Notes: generated by a model from the sequence alone, not told the origin. A stretch of DNA of 64,000 nucleotides from Alphaproteobacteria bacterium (GCA_030426685.1 JAUHYC010000001.1:62001-126000); one strand, 5' to 3'. Counted from the first letter of the stretch, positions 52,747-63,576 are shown. Translations and numbers: made by a program.

Positions 52747-53367
52747 ATGTCCACCCAGCTTCTTGGCCGAAAGTCCGCGCGCACCCCGCCCGGCGTGGCC
52801 CTGCATCCACAGATCAGTCTGCAACTGGCCCGTGTGCACGAGGCCTGCGGCCCTGCGCGCCGCAGCTTTGCCCTATGGCTGGCCGGGCAGACACAGGGGC
52901 CGGTGATATGGATCTCTCCAGAATGGGAGGTGGCGCAACTGCATCCCGAAGGCATGCTCGGCTTTGCCGATCCGTCCCGTATTTTGCTGGTCCGCCCCCA
53001 GAAGGCCGAAGACCTGTTGTGGTGCATGGAAGAGGCGCTGCGCAGCGGCGCGGCACCGCTGGTCATTGGCGACCTGCCCGGCCCGCCTGCCCTGACCCCG
53101 GTCAGACGGATGCACCTGGCCGCCGAACAGGGTGGCATGACCGGACAAGCTCCGCTGGGGTTGCTGCTGACCCCCGACGACGGAGGGGCACAAGGGATCG
53201 AGACGCGTTGGCATATGGCTCCGACCTATCAGGACACGGCCCAAAGCTGGACCCTGACCCGCCGGCGCGCCCGGGCGCAACCTCCCGCCAGTTGGATCGT
53301 CACGCAGAGCGCACCCCAAACCAGCCTGCATCTGCAGCGGATCGAAACCCAGGACACTGTTGAGTGA
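52747..53367 (+). CDS. ImuA-like SOS protein (orphan)
   Basis: A 206-residue protein that matches my recollection of alphaproteobacterial ImuA (COG4544). It is a RecA-like accessory factor of the ImuA-ImuB-DnaE2 mutagenesis complex. Recognisable blocks are [40 protein letters not shown] and [16 protein letters not shown] with [14 protein letters not shown]. It has lost a clear Walker A, as these proteins often do. The SOS box 17 bases upstream of ATG 52747 supports both start and role. Unusually, no imuB or dnaE2 follows; the next gene is an MFS transporter 64 bases on. An earlier in-frame TTG would run through the LexA box. Confidence 0.75.
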   Translation: MSTQLLGRKSARTPPGVALHPQISLQLARVHEACGPARRSFALWLAGQTQGPVIWISPEWEVAQLHPEGMLGFADPSRILLVRPQKAEDLLWCMEEALRSGAAPLVIGDLPGPPALTPVRRMHLAAEQGGMTGQAPLGLLLTPDDGGAQGIETRWHMAPTYQDTAQSWTLTRRRARAQPPASWIVTQSAPQTSLHLQRIETQDTVE

Positions 53368-53431
53368 TCGCCGCCCATGCTCACGCAACTTGTGACTGGT
53401 CAAACCCGTGACCGCGCCCTAGCGTGCCGGA

Positions 53432-54646
53432 ATGACTCACGCAATCCACGATAGCCGCTATTCCTGGCTGCGCCTGCTGATCACTCTGGCAATTGCCACT
53501 GTGGTCAATGTGGGGATGTGGGCCGTGATCGTGGTGATGCCCGCCGTCGAAGCTCAGTTCGGTGCCGGTCGGGCTGCTGCGTCGATGCCTTATACGCTCA
53601 CCATGATCGGCTTTGCCTTTGGCAATATGTGGCTGGGCAAGCTGGTGGACGGGCTTGGCGTAACAAAAGCGCTGATCGGTGCTGCGGCCCTGAGCGCTGT
53701 CAGCTATGTCTTGGCGGCCATCGCGCCCTCGATCCTTCTGTTATCGGCCGCGCATCTATTGCTTGGGCTGGGAACATCCATCGGATTTGGCCCGCTGATC
53801 GCGGATATCTCGCATTGGTTCATGCGCCGCCGGGGCATCGCGGTCGCTCTGGTCGCGAGCGGCAACTATCTCTCTGGCGCGATCTGGCCAACACTGCTTT
53901 CAGGCATTCTGGCGCGTGATGGCTGGCAGCAGGTCTACCTGACTCTCGCCGTGATCACTCTGGCAACCGTCATTCCCCTGTCCTTTCTTCTGCGCCGCCA
54001 GGTCCCGACCGAGGCGCACAGCACCGCCGCGGCTGCCGCGCAAATCCGGGCGCAAAGCGTGGGCCTGTCCCCCCGTGCTTTGCAGTATATTCTTGGTCTC
54101 GCCGGGATTGGCTGTTGCGTGGCGATGTCGATGCCGCAGGTTCATATCGTGTCATATTGCGTCGGGCTCGGCTATGGTCCGGCGGTCGGGGCTGAGATGC
54201 TGTCCCTGATGCTGTTGGGTGGCGTAGTCAGCCGCGTGATCTCGGGTCTTGTTGCTGACCGTCTGGGCGGTCTGATCACCCTGCTGATTGGTTCGGTCTT
54301 GCAGTGCATCGCGCTGTTTCTGTTCCTGCCCTATGACGGGATGGTATCACTATACGTCGTCAGTATGCTGTTTGGGCTGGCGCAGGGCGGAATCGTGCCA
54401 AGCTACGCGCTGGTGGTACGTGAATACATGCCCCCGCAAGAGGCCGGTGCGCGGGTTGGCTTTGTCATGATGATGACGATCCTCGGCATGGCGCTCGGTG
54501 GCTGGATGTCGGGCTGGATTTATGACGCTACCGGTAGTTACCAACTGGCCTTTATCAACGGCATCCTGTGGAACGGCCTGAACATCGCCATTCTGTTGAT
54601 GCTCATGAATCGATCCAGACCCCGCAGAAACGAAGCCTTAGCATGA
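53432..54646 (+). CDS. MFS transporter, monocarboxylate/oxalate-antiporter-like
   Basis: A 404-residue protein with 12 predicted membrane helices. The loop GKLVDGLGVTKALIGAAAL between helices 2 and 3 and the ADISHWFMRRRGIAVALVASGNYLSGAIWP region resemble the MFS subgroup containing organic-anion and monocarboxylate carriers. Its substrate is unknown. Its stop overlaps the ATG of a tiny frame (ATGA at 54643) that does not look like a complete gene. Confidence 0.85.
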   Translation: MTHAIHDSRYSWLRLLITLAIATVVNVGMWAVIVVMPAVEAQFGAGRAAASMPYTLTMIGFAFGNMWLGKLVDGLGVTKALIGAAALSAVSYVLAAIAPSILLLSAAHLLLGLGTSIGFGPLIADISHWFMRRRGIAVALVASGNYLSGAIWPTLLSGILARDGWQQVYLTLAVITLATVIPLSFLLRRQVPTEAHSTAAAAAQIRAQSVGLSPRALQYILGLAGIGCCVAMSMPQVHIVSYCVGLGYGPAVGAEMLSLMLLGGVVSRVISGLVADRLGGLITLLIGSVLQCIALFLFLPYDGMVSLYVVSMLFGLAQGGIVPSYALVVREYMPPQEAGARVGFVMMMTILGMALGGWMSGWIYDATGSYQLAFINGILWNGLNIAILLMLMNRSRPRRNEALA

Positions 54647-54857
54647 CCAACCTGATCCGACGCAGCGCACATCCGATTGGTGCAGAAACACTTCCTGACA
54701 GGTGCATCTGGCCTGGCTTATCTGGTGCAGAAATCCGCGGGCCTGAACATTGACGCCGAGATCATCCGCGAAACTCACACACCATGGGCAAAAAACGACG
54801 CCTTCACGTCGAATAGTTGCGAGCAATACATGGTTTTAACGTCAGGCTGAGGCCATC
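54643..54857 (+). pseudogene. Possible remnant of a coupled gene
   Basis: An ATG overlapping the MFS stop (ATGA) opens a frame of only 36 codons (MTNLIRRSAHPIGAETLPDR, then stop at 54753). A second plus-strand frame just behind (about 54680-54848, containing FLTGASGLAYLVQKSAGLNI) also looks protein-like. Together they suggest a short gene broken by a frameshift, now decayed. The original family is not recognised. The region may instead be plain spacer. Confidence 0.3.
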
Positions 54858-56078
54858 ATGCGCACGATCATTTCCTTTGCCGCCCTGTTTCTTTCTGTCA
54901 TTCTGCTGCAACTCTCAACCGGCGGCGTTGGCCCACTGGATGCAATCTCGGGCCTGACGCTCGAGTTTTCAACCGAACAGATCGGTCTGCTAGGATCGTC
55001 GCACTTCCTCGGTTTTTTCATTGGCTGCTGGTGGGCCCCGCGCCTGATGGGCAGCGTCGGCCACTCACGGGCCTTCGCCGTTTGCACTGCCCTCGGAGCA
55101 ATGGGGCTGTTGGGGCACACGCTGACCGAAAACCCATATATATGGGCTGCACTCAGGATCGCCTCGGGCACCTGTGTCGCCGGGTGCTACACGGTGATCG
55201 AGGCCTGGCTGAACGCGAAGGTCACCAATGAAACCCGCGGGCGCGCAATGGGCACCTATCGCATCGCGGATATGGGCGCCTCGCTTTGTGCCCAGTTAAT
55301 AATCGCGGTCCTGCCGCCGGCGTCCTACGTCTCATATAATTTGCTGGCAATCCTGTGCTGCGCATCGCTGTTGCCATTGACCCTCACCCGGGCCAACCAA
55401 CCAAAAACACCAGATGCACCACGCCTACGGCCCAAACTGGCCTGGCACAGTTCACCCCTCGCGGTGGCCGGGGTGATCGTCGCTGCGCTCAGCTCTGCGT
55501 CATTTCGGATGGTCGGCCCGGTATACGGGCAAGAGGTCGGGCTGGGCGTGGATCAGATCGCGTTCTTCCTTGCGTCTTTTGTACTGGGCGGTGCGCTGGC
55601 GCAGTACCCGCTGGGATGGCTGGCGGACAAATATGATCGACGCTGGGTGCTGATCTGGCTGTCGGCAGCTGCCGTTCTAAGCTGCGGCGTCACCATGGCG
55701 GCAAGTGGAACCGGGACAGTTGGCGTCATGCTGACGGCCGGATTCTTTGGGTTGACCACGTTCCCGATTTTCTCGGTTTCTTCAGCCCACGCAAATGATT
55801 TTGCGACGACCGAGCAACGGGTCGAGCTGTCAGCGGCGCTGATGTTCTGGTATGCGCTTGGCGCGATTGCTTCGCCCTATGTTTCGTCCACCCTGATCCA
55901 GCAATTTGGCCCGGGCGCGCTGTTTGCCTTCGTCGCACTCGGTCATGCCTTCCTGATCGTCTTTGGGCTGGCCCGCATGCGCTCTCGTCCGGCTCCGGAG
56001 GAGCGCACGAATTACGTCTATGCCCCGCGCACCTCATTCACCATCGGTCGGCTACTGAAACGATCACGCGAAGAATAG
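54858..56078 (+). CDS. MFS transporter, YcaD-like
   Basis: A 406-residue protein with 12 predicted membrane helices. The segment VIEAWLNAKVTNETRGRAMGTYRIADMGASL is typical of YcaD-type MFS proteins, and GLLGSSHFLGFFIGCWWAPRLMGSVGHSR carries the motif-A region. Its substrate is unknown. It lies 211 bases after the preceding MFS gene and points towards the convergent secreted-protein gene, 56 bases away. Confidence 0.88.
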   Translation: MRTIISFAALFLSVILLQLSTGGVGPLDAISGLTLEFSTEQIGLLGSSHFLGFFIGCWWAPRLMGSVGHSRAFAVCTALGAMGLLGHTLTENPYIWAALRIASGTCVAGCYTVIEAWLNAKVTNETRGRAMGTYRIADMGASLCAQLIIAVLPPASYVSYNLLAILCCASLLPLTLTRANQPKTPDAPRLRPKLAWHSSPLAVAGVIVAALSSASFRMVGPVYGQEVGLGVDQIAFFLASFVLGGALAQYPLGWLADKYDRRWVLIWLSAAAVLSCGVTMAASGTGTVGVMLTAGFFGLTTFPIFSVSSAHANDFATTEQRVELSAALMFWYALGAIASPYVSSTLIQQFGPGALFAFVALGHAFLIVFGLARMRSRPAPEERTNYVYAPRTSFTIGRLLKRSREE

Positions 56079-56134
56079 AGTCGTAGCTACAGCTGCGTGG
56101 CTGAAAATCAGAACTTCCCCGCCGGATCGAAGTT

Positions 56135-57073
56135 TCAGTCATCGGGAGGGGATGACGGGATCATTGCATCCAGAATTGCGCCTGCTTCATACCCCAACAG
56201 GTCAACTTCCATCCGCGCCGGATCACCAAAAGCCCAGGCTCCGACATGCCGCTGCATGCGCTCATACCCGACATAGTCGGCCATTGCCTTGTTGCCATGA
56301 GCGTTCTCGGCAAACATGACCTGCCCTGCAGCAACTTTCTGCGGCATCACGCGTTCGAGATACAACTCAACGACGTTAACACCCGTCACGTTAGAGCCGC
56401 CATGATGAACGACATACATTTTGTCCCAATCCTCTTTGCTGACCGCTGCGCGGGCATCTGAAACGGCCTTGTGCAAGGCGGCAAGCTCTACGCGCGCCGC
56501 GTCGCGCATGTTCGCCGCCCAAATCGGTCGCATGTCATTGATCGCCTTCGACACATCTTTGCGCGTCAGCGTTCCGCGATGAACCGCATCGCGGGCAAAG
56601 GCGCGTGCGGCTTCAAGCATCTGCCGTTGCCGTGCGATTGCATCGTCTGAAAGGTTAAGGTTCCCGATCGAGATCAGCAGAGTATCTATTGCCTGCGCGA
56701 TGGTCCCGAATTCTTCTTTCCATCGCTCAATTTCAGCCTCGGTTTCAGGCCAGGGTGTGACCGCGCCGATGATCCCCAAAAGAACATGAGATGTGGATTT
56801 GAAGATCAGATAATCCGGCGCATCACGCGGGTAGGATCTTTCGCCATCCTCGGTCATGACGGTAACATCCCGCGCGATGACCATGACGGGCCGGGTCTGA
56901 GCCGTCAGAGCATCCTGACCCCGCCGAAAAATCGAAAGCATCGCTTTGTCAAAGGTATCAATTGCATCCAGGGCCTCGTTCTCATCCGCCAGCACGTTCA
57001 CCGGTGACAGGCTGGTGGTCATGGAAATGAAGGCGAACGCGCATAACAAGCGCTTAGAATTGGACAACGACAT
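56135..57073 (-). CDS. Secreted protein of unknown function
   Basis: A 312-residue protein with a signal peptide (MSLSNSKRLLCAFAFISMTTSLSPVNVLA). The mature part is helical and acidic, with conserved-looking segments VMVIARDVTVMTEDGERSYPR, MYVVHHGGSNVTGVNVVELYL and VMFAENAHGNKAMADYVGYE. These are rich in His, Glu and Tyr and could bind a metal or ligand. I do not recognise a family. It is encoded alone, divergent from metG with 165 bases between the two starts. Confidence 0.7.
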   Translation of the reverse strand: MSLSNSKRLLCAFAFISMTTSLSPVNVLADENEALDAIDTFDKAMLSIFRRGQDALTAQTRPVMVIARDVTVMTEDGERSYPRDAPDYLIFKSTSHVLLGIIGAVTPWPETEAEIERWKEEFGTIAQAIDTLLISIGNLNLSDDAIARQRQMLEAARAFARDAVHRGTLTRKDVSKAINDMRPIWAANMRDAARVELAALHKAVSDARAAVSKEDWDKMYVVHHGGSNVTGVNVVELYLERVMPQKVAAGQVMFAENAHGNKAMADYVGYERMQRHVGAWAFGDPARMEVDLLGYEAGAILDAMIPSSPPDD

Positions 57074-57189
57074 AAATCTTCCCCCATGAAATCACTTGCC
57101 GAAGCATAATACACGGCCAAGGCAATCCACGAAGGCGGCCTTTGTTCGTGTTTATGCGGCCTTAAGCAGGAAACCGGGCTTTTGCTGGT

Positions 57190-57208
57190 CGTCTACATAC
57201 TGTAGACG
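57190..57208. promoter_or_regulatory. Perfect palindrome before metG
   Basis: CGTCTACA-TAC-TGTAGACG is an 8-bp perfect inverted repeat with a 3-base centre, 31 bases upstream of the metG ATG. It could be an operator for metG or the divergent gene, or a hairpin in the metG leader. The T run needed for termination is absent. Confidence 0.5.
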
Positions 57209-57238
57209 GGCGCGCAGTTAGATACGTGGAAACGCAAA

Positions 57239-58957
57239 ATGGCTCGGATTCTCATTACCTCGGCGATCCCTTACATCAACGGGATCAAGCACCTCGGCAA
57301 TCTGATCGGTTCGCAATTACCGGCAGATCTGTACGCACGCTACCAACGTGGCCGGGGGAATGAGGTCATGTTCCTGTGCGCCACGGATGAACATGGCACG
57401 CCTGCCGAGCTGGCAGCAGCAAAAGCAGGCAAACCCGTCGCGGAATACTGCGCCGAAATGTATGCCGTTCAGGCCGACATAGCGCAGCGTTTTGGACTGA
57501 GTTTCGATCACTTTGGCCGTTCATCCAGCGATCAGAACAAACGCCTGACCCAACATTTTGCGGGCAAATTGGATGAGGCTGGCCTGATCAGGGAAGTCAC
57601 TGAAAAACAGGTCTATTCCAATGCAGATGGTCGTTTTCTACCCGATCGTTATATCGAGGGCACCTGCCCCAATTGCGGCTATGAGCGCGCGCGTGGCGAC
57701 CAGTGTGAAAACTGCACCAAGCAGTTGGATCCGACAGACCTGATTGAGCCGCGCTCGGCCATTTCCGGCTCGACCGATCTGGAGGTGCGGGAAACCAAGC
57801 ACCTGTATCTGCGTCAGTCCGCGATGAAGGATCAACTGGATGCATGGATCGACAGCAAGACCGATTGGCCGATCCTGACCACCTCCATTGCCAAGAAGTG
57901 GCTGCATGATGGTGACGGTCTGCAGGATCGTGGCATCACCCGCGATCTGGACTGGGGTGTGCCGGTCAAGAAAGGCGATCTGGACTGGCCGGGAATGGAA
58001 GGCAAGGTCTTTTATGTCTGGTTCGATGCCCCGATCGAATACATCGCCTGCGCCAAGGAATGGGCCGATGCCACCGGCAAGCCCGATGCGGAATGGGAGC
58101 GCTGGTGGCGCACCGACAAAGGTGCGGATGACGTGCGGTATGTCCAGTTCATGGGCAAGGATAACGTGCCCTTCCACACGCTCAGCTTCCCCGCCACCAT
58201 TCTGGGCTCGGGCGAGCCGTGGAAAATGGTCGACCACCTGAAATCCTTCAACTACCTAAATTATGACGGCGGCCAGTTCTCGACCAGCCAGGGGCGTGGT
58301 GTGTTCATGGATCAGGCACTTGAAATCCTGCCAGCTGACTATTGGCGTTGGTGGCTACTAAGCCATGCGCCCGAAAGCAGCGACAGCGAGTTCACATGGG
58401 AAAACTTCCAGCAATCGGTGAACAAGGATCTGGCTGATGTCCTGGGCAACTTCGTCAGCCGCATCACCAAGTTCTGCCGTTCCAAATTCGGTGAGGCCGT
58501 CCCCGAAGGCGGTACACTAGGTGAACGTGAAAACGCTCTGATCGACGAGATTACCAGACGCGTCCGCGCCTACGAGGGCCATATGGAGGCGATGGAAGTT
58601 CGGAAATCCGCGCAGGAACTGCGTGCGATCTGGGTTGCGGGCAATGAGTATCTGCAAGCCGCAGCACCGTGGTCTACTTTCAAGGAAAACCCCGAGCAGG
58701 CGGCGGCGCAGGTCCGAATGGGCCTGAATCTGATCCGTCTATATGCGGTGCTCAGCGCGCCATTTATCCCAGACACCTCGGCCCGGATGTTGAGCGCGAT
58801 GAACACTCTGGACACGAATTGGCCTGACGACGTTGCCGCTGCGCTGGGTGCGCTGCCCCCCGGTCACGCGTTCACTGTGCCTGATGTGCTGTTTGCAAAG
58901 ATCACAGATGAACAGCGTGAAGAGTGGCAGGAGAAATTCTCAGGAATCCGCACCTGA
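57239..58957 (+). CDS. metG: Methionyl-tRNA synthetase
   Basis: A 572-residue class I aminoacyl-tRNA synthetase. The HIGH-type sequence is [16 protein letters not shown] (about 10-25), with KHLG in place of HIGH. A zinc knuckle with [17 protein letters not shown] (about 142-158) and the KMSKS equivalent QFSTSQGRG (about 347-355) are both recognisable MetG variants. The anticodon-binding helical domain ends the protein, with no C-terminal tRNA-binding extension. The length is that of the shorter MetG forms. No partner gene is evident. Confidence 0.95.
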   Translation: MARILITSAIPYINGIKHLGNLIGSQLPADLYARYQRGRGNEVMFLCATDEHGTPAELAAAKAGKPVAEYCAEMYAVQADIAQRFGLSFDHFGRSSSDQNKRLTQHFAGKLDEAGLIREVTEKQVYSNADGRFLPDRYIEGTCPNCGYERARGDQCENCTKQLDPTDLIEPRSAISGSTDLEVRETKHLYLRQSAMKDQLDAWIDSKTDWPILTTSIAKKWLHDGDGLQDRGITRDLDWGVPVKKGDLDWPGMEGKVFYVWFDAPIEYIACAKEWADATGKPDAEWERWWRTDKGADDVRYVQFMGKDNVPFHTLSFPATILGSGEPWKMVDHLKSFNYLNYDGGQFSTSQGRGVFMDQALEILPADYWRWWLLSHAPESSDSEFTWENFQQSVNKDLADVLGNFVSRITKFCRSKFGEAVPEGGTLGERENALIDEITRRVRAYEGHMEAMEVRKSAQELRAIWVAGNEYLQAAAPWSTFKENPEQAAAQVRMGLNLIRLYAVLSAPFIPDTSARMLSAMNTLDTNWPDDVAAALGALPPGHAFTVPDVLFAKITDEQREEWQEKFSGIRT

Positions 58958-59084
58958 ATCATCCGCTCATGAGCTACTTCGGACCGGGGGCCGCACGGCT
59001 TCCGGTCTTGTCGTTTCTGGCACCCCGTGGGAACGAGACCTCATTTCTAAACCTGAATGCCCGGACTTAAACCTGCCGTCCGGC

Positions 59085-59140
59085 TGAGAAATTTCTGCAG
59101 CGTTCGGCAGCGTCGCAACCGTCAACGCGCTTGAGAAATT
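59085..59140 (+). repeat. Direct repeat TGAGAAATT upstream of the RND efflux genes
   Basis: TGAGAAATT occurs at 59085-59093 and again at 59132-59140. The first copy lies within the palindrome AGAAATTTCT. Both are 100-150 bases before the adaptor start. Possible regulator sites; no linked regulator gene. Confidence 0.35.
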
Positions 59141-59237
59141 GTGACAAAGCGGCCATCCTGACCTCAATCTGATCGACTCGCCGTGGCGCCCGACCTGTCG
59201 CGATGGGCAATCCCGTAATCTTAACGAGGCATTTGTC

Positions 59238-60416
59238 ATGTCCCTTGAATTTGTTTCCTCACCTTCACTTTGCCACGGATCAGCCAGAGCACTCGGCAGA
59301 AGTATTGCGCTGTTTTTCTGCTTCAGCTTCGCGCATGCTGCCGTGGCGCAGGATCAGGGTGATGCCCCGGCGCCCAAAGTCTCGATAGCTGCCGCCTATT
59401 CCGAAGAAATCACCGATGAGGCTTCGTTCATTGGTCGCGCCGAGGCCACCGAAAAGGTTGATATTGTCGCACGGGTCAACGGGTTTCTGGACAGCCAGGA
59501 CGTGGAAGACGGCGCGCTGGTCAATGAAGGTGATCTGCTTTTTACCATCGAACCAGATCTTTATCAGGCGACCCTGGAGGCGCGAAAGGCCGATCTGGAC
59601 CGGGCTGAAGCCAATCTTGAGCTCGCCAAGGTCGATCTGGCCCGGAAGGAAGAATTGTACAAGCGCGATGCCACTCCTGAATCCGAACGCGACATCGCCC
59701 GCGCCAATGAACTGGTCGCCGAGGCTGAGGTCAAAGCCGCCAAAGCCGCCATCCAGCAGGCGGAACTGGATCTGAGTTATACGGAAATCCACGCACCCTT
59801 TACCGGCCGTTTGGGCCGGGTCACCACCAGCGTCGGCGACGTGGTCGGCCCCAACAATCCGCCACTGGTCAATCTGGTCAGCGAAGCACCGATCTATGTC
59901 AATTTTTCGCTGAACGAGAAACAGTTCACCACCGTCCTCGAAACGGTAGGTGCCAACCCTGCGTCACTGGCAGAGAGCGAACAGTCACCTGTGGTCAAGG
60001 TGACTCTTCCCAATGGCACCGCTCTGCCCGAGACAGGGAAAATCGTTTTCGTAGACAACCGGATTGACCCTCTGACCGGCGCAATCACACTACGAGCCCA
60101 GTTTGACAATGCGGATCGTCTGATCGTCGATGGGGCTTTCCTGAACGTCCAGATCGAGGCGCTGGAACCCACTTTGCAGGTGCTGATCCCGCAGGCCGCA
60201 CTTCAGCGTGACCAGCGCGGCGAATTTGTTCTGGTGGTCAACGATCAGCAGATGGTCGAACAACGCTATATCACCACCGGCGACACGGTCGGATCGGCCA
60301 TCATCGTTTCGGACGGTCTGCGTGAAGGCGAAAGTGTGATTGTCGAAGGGTTGCAACGGGTCCGCCCGGGCGTGGCCGTCGACGCTATCGTCGCCTCTGA
60401 GCAGCCAGGAGAATAA
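59238..60416 (+). CDS. RND efflux periplasmic adaptor (membrane fusion protein)
   Basis: A 392-residue AcrA/MexA-type adaptor with an N-terminal signal (hydrophobic 22-38, cut near AVA-QDQ). The lipoyl/barrel-sandwich halves are ATEKVDIVARVNGFLDSQDVEDGALVNEGDLLF and ELDLSYTEIHAPFTGRLGRV, separated by the alpha-hairpin (residues 105-165). A beta-barrel and membrane-proximal domain follow. It links the RND pump to an outer-membrane channel, which is not encoded here. The pump gene starts three bases after its stop. Confidence 0.93.
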   Translation: MSLEFVSSPSLCHGSARALGRSIALFFCFSFAHAAVAQDQGDAPAPKVSIAAAYSEEITDEASFIGRAEATEKVDIVARVNGFLDSQDVEDGALVNEGDLLFTIEPDLYQATLEARKADLDRAEANLELAKVDLARKEELYKRDATPESERDIARANELVAEAEVKAAKAAIQQAELDLSYTEIHAPFTGRLGRVTTSVGDVVGPNNPPLVNLVSEAPIYVNFSLNEKQFTTVLETVGANPASLAESEQSPVVKVTLPNGTALPETGKIVFVDNRIDPLTGAITLRAQFDNADRLIVDGAFLNVQIEALEPTLQVLIPQAALQRDQRGEFVLVVNDQQMVEQRYITTGDTVGSAIIVSDGLREGESVIVEGLQRVRPGVAVDAIVASEQPGE

Positions 60417-60419
60417 CCG

Positions 60420-63400
60420 ATGTTCTCAGCCCTGTTCATCAGCCGGCCCAAGCTGGCGCTTGTCATTTCTCTGGTCCTGACCATTCTGGGCGGAATCGGT
60501 TATCTGGTTCTGCCGGTCGCACAGTTTCCCGATATCACTCCACCGGTCGTCAGCGTGACGGCCACCTACACCGGTGCGAATGCCGAAACCGTGGAAAACA
60601 CCGTTGCCGCCCCGATCGAGGCGCAGGTCAACGGCGTTGACGACATGATCTACATGACGTCGACCTCGTCGGATAACGGCTCGTACTCGCTAAATGTCAC
60701 ATTCGAGGTCGGTACTGATCCCGATATTGCCTCGGTCAACGTGCAGAACCGCGTGGCCCAGGCCATGGCCTCATTGCCGACCGAGGTGACTTCGTCAGGT
60801 GTTGTAACGCAAAAATCCTCGACCAACATGCTGTTGCTGGTCACGCTGACATCGCCCAACGGCACCTATGACAGCGTTTTCCTGTCAAACTATGCCTCGA
60901 TCAATCTGAAAGACGCTCTGGCGCGGGTTCAGGGCGTTGGTAAGGCTGACGTTCTGACAAATCTTGAATACGCGATGCGGATCTGGATGGACCCAGACCA
61001 AATGGCCGCGCTGTCGATCACGCCCGGCGACGTGATCAACGCCATCCGCGAACAGAATATCGAAGTCTCGGCGGGTTCGATCGGCTCCCCCCCGGTGCCC
61101 GAGGGGCAGACCTTTCAGTACACAATCAAAACCAAGGGTCGTCTGACTTCGGCCAGTGAGTTTGGCGATATCGTAATCCGAACAGGTGATGCAGGCGCAA
61201 TTGTACGCGTGAAGGATATCGCGCGGATCGAGCTGGGCGCCGAGTTCTATGCCGCGTCCGGCTATTTCCAAAGCGTTCCGGCAACGGTCATCGGCATCTA
61301 TCAGGCTCCAGGCGCCAACGCACTTGCAGTGTCCGAGCGCGTTCAGGCCGAGCTCGAACGCCTGTCCCGATCTTTCCCAACCGATGTCGAGTATTCTGTA
61401 CCATTCAACACGACAGATTTTGTCGAGCAATCACTGAACGACGTTGTATCGACGCTCATCCTGACGTTCACACTGGTGATTACGGTCGTATTCATCTTCC
61501 TTGGCAGTTGGCGGGCGACGATCATTCCAGCGGTGGCGATTCCGGTCTCATTGATCGGGACATTCGCGTTCCTTCTGGCTTTCGGCATGTCGCTAAATAC
61601 CATTTCGCTGTTTGCGCTGGTACTCGCGATCGGGATTGTCGTGGATGACGCCATTGTTGTGGTCGAAAACGTCGAACGCATCATCGCGGACGAAGGCTTG
61701 CCACCAGCTGAAGCGACTCGCAAAGCGATGGGCCAGATCACCGGCCCGGTGATTGCAACCACATTGGTTTTGCTGGCCGTGTTTGTACCTGTGACCTTCA
61801 TGCCCGGCATCTCCGGGCGGCTTTATTCGCAATTCGCGGTCACCATCTCGACCGCTGTGGTGATTTCATCCATCAACGCGCTGACACTGTCGCCAGCCTT
61901 GTGTGGACTTGTCTTGCAGGCGCGCTCTGGCCCACCCAAGGGCTTGCTGGCGATGTTTGAGAAGTTCATTGGTACCATGCGCAATGGTTATGTCTCAATC
62001 GTCCGCAAGCTGCTGATTCTTCCGGTCATTTCGCTTGGCATCATTGCCGCTTTTGCGACGGGTACCGGGACCATTATGGGCAACACCTCAAAAGGATTCA
62101 TCCCGCTTGAAGATAATGGCTATCTTTTCGTCGACATCCAATTGCCCGACGCCGCAACACTGGAGCGGACAGAAACCGTCGCGGCCCGTCTGGACGCGCA
62201 GCTCCAAGATATCCCCGGTGTCGCAAGCACCGTTCTGGTTAACGGCTTCTCGCTGTTGAACGGAACTACGACCAATGGGGCTGCCATCTTCGTCAACCTT
62301 ACCAACTGGGAAGAACGACAGGAGCCTGAGCTCAGCGCGAATGCCATTCTGGGTCAGGTACTGGCGATCGCAAACCAGGAATCAGCGGCCTCGATCGTGG
62401 CCTTCAATCCACCACCCATTCAGGGCTTGGGGATGTCCGCGGGCGTCGAGATGGAGGTTCAACAGACGGGTGGCGGCTCACCGCAGGATCTGGCGTCTGC
62501 CGTCGGGTCGTATGTCTATTCCGCCAACCAACGCCCCGAGATCGCGCATGCTTACACCACGTTCCGGGCAAACGTACCTCAGTTGTTCGTCGATCTGGAT
62601 CGGGAAAAGGCCAAGACCCTTCAGGTTTCTGTGGCCGAGATTTTCCAGACCATGCAGGCACAACTCGGGTCCTACTACGTGAACGATTTCAACCTGTTTG
62701 GCCGCGTCTACCGTGTGATGATCCAGGCCGAAGGGTCGTACCGGAACAAGGTCCAGGATATTTCGGACCTCTACGTGCGTTCGACCAAGGGAGAAATGGT
62801 GCCGCTGGGTACTCTGATCGATGTCGAGAATGTGCTGGGCCCTGTGCTGCTGAAACGGCACAACCTGTTCCGCTCGGCCACGGTTACGGCGGTTCCCGCA
62901 CCGGGGCTGTCAACGGGAGATGCCATCAACGTCATGACCGAGGAATCGGCAACCGCCCTGCCCCCGGGATATGCCTTTGAATGGACCGGTACGGCACAGC
63001 AACAGCTGGCCTCGGGTAACCTGGTCGTAGTGATCCTCGGATTGGCGATCCTGTTCGGGTATTTGTTCCTTGTCGGCCAATACGAAAGCTGGACGATGCC
63101 CGTTTCGATCCTGATGTCGGTGACTGTGGCCTTGTTCGGCGCGGTGGCGGCCGTGGCCATCGTCGGCAGTGATATCAACCTTTACACGCAGATCGGGATG
63201 ATCATGCTGGTCGGGTTGGCTTCGAAAAACGGGATTCTGATCGTGGAATTCGCGATGGAGCAACGTGCCAAAGGTCTCTCAATCAAAGAAGCCGCTGCAG
63301 AGGCTGCGTATCAGCGTTTCCGCGCGGTGATGATGACGGCGCTGTCCTTCCTTCTGGGTGTCGTGCCGCTTCTGGCCGCAAACGGGGCTGGTGCGGCCAG

Positions 63401-63557
63401 CCAAAAGGCCATCGGCGTGGCCGTATTTGGCGGGATGCTCGCTGCGACCCTGTTCGGCGTTATCCTGGTACCGGTGCTCTATGCCGTCATGCAGAGCCTG
63501 CGAGAGTGGATCAAAGGCAGCAAGAATGATCCGAAACCCTCGGAAGAGGCCGCCTGA
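60420..63557 (+). CDS. RND multidrug efflux pump (HAE1 family)
   Basis: A 1045-residue inner-membrane proton-driven pump of the AcrB class. It has 12 membrane helices and two large periplasmic loops. The helix-4 proton-relay pair is in [22 protein letters not shown], and the following [10 protein letters not shown]-type and helix-10 region [21 protein letters not shown] match HAE1 pumps. The N-terminus [21 protein letters not shown] is standard. It forms an operon with the adaptor. An outer-membrane factor is missing from the operon, so TolC-like protein from elsewhere would be used. Substrates are unknown. Confidence 0.95.
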   Translation: MFSALFISRPKLALVISLVLTILGGIGYLVLPVAQFPDITPPVVSVTATYTGANAETVENTVAAPIEAQVNGVDDMIYMTSTSSDNGSYSLNVTFEVGTDPDIASVNVQNRVAQAMASLPTEVTSSGVVTQKSSTNMLLLVTLTSPNGTYDSVFLSNYASINLKDALARVQGVGKADVLTNLEYAMRIWMDPDQMAALSITPGDVINAIREQNIEVSAGSIGSPPVPEGQTFQYTIKTKGRLTSASEFGDIVIRTGDAGAIVRVKDIARIELGAEFYAASGYFQSVPATVIGIYQAPGANALAVSERVQAELERLSRSFPTDVEYSVPFNTTDFVEQSLNDVVSTLILTFTLVITVVFIFLGSWRATIIPAVAIPVSLIGTFAFLLAFGMSLNTISLFALVLAIGIVVDDAIVVVENVERIIADEGLPPAEATRKAMGQITGPVIATTLVLLAVFVPVTFMPGISGRLYSQFAVTISTAVVISSINALTLSPALCGLVLQARSGPPKGLLAMFEKFIGTMRNGYVSIVRKLLILPVISLGIIAAFATGTGTIMGNTSKGFIPLEDNGYLFVDIQLPDAATLERTETVAARLDAQLQDIPGVASTVLVNGFSLLNGTTTNGAAIFVNLTNWEERQEPELSANAILGQVLAIANQESAASIVAFNPPPIQGLGMSAGVEMEVQQTGGGSPQDLASAVGSYVYSANQRPEIAHAYTTFRANVPQLFVDLDREKAKTLQVSVAEIFQTMQAQLGSYYVNDFNLFGRVYRVMIQAEGSYRNKVQDISDLYVRSTKGEMVPLGTLIDVENVLGPVLLKRHNLFRSATVTAVPAPGLSTGDAINVMTEESATALPPGYAFEWTGTAQQQLASGNLVVVILGLAILFGYLFLVGQYESWTMPVSILMSVTVALFGAVAAVAIVGSDINLYTQIGMIMLVGLASKNGILIVEFAMEQRAKGLSIKEAAAEAAYQRFRAVMMTALSFLLGVVPLLAANGAGAASQKAIGVAVFGGMLAATLFGVILVPVLYAVMQSLREWIKGSKNDPKPSEEAA

Positions 63558-63576
63558 AGCCATCAGTCAAAAAAAC

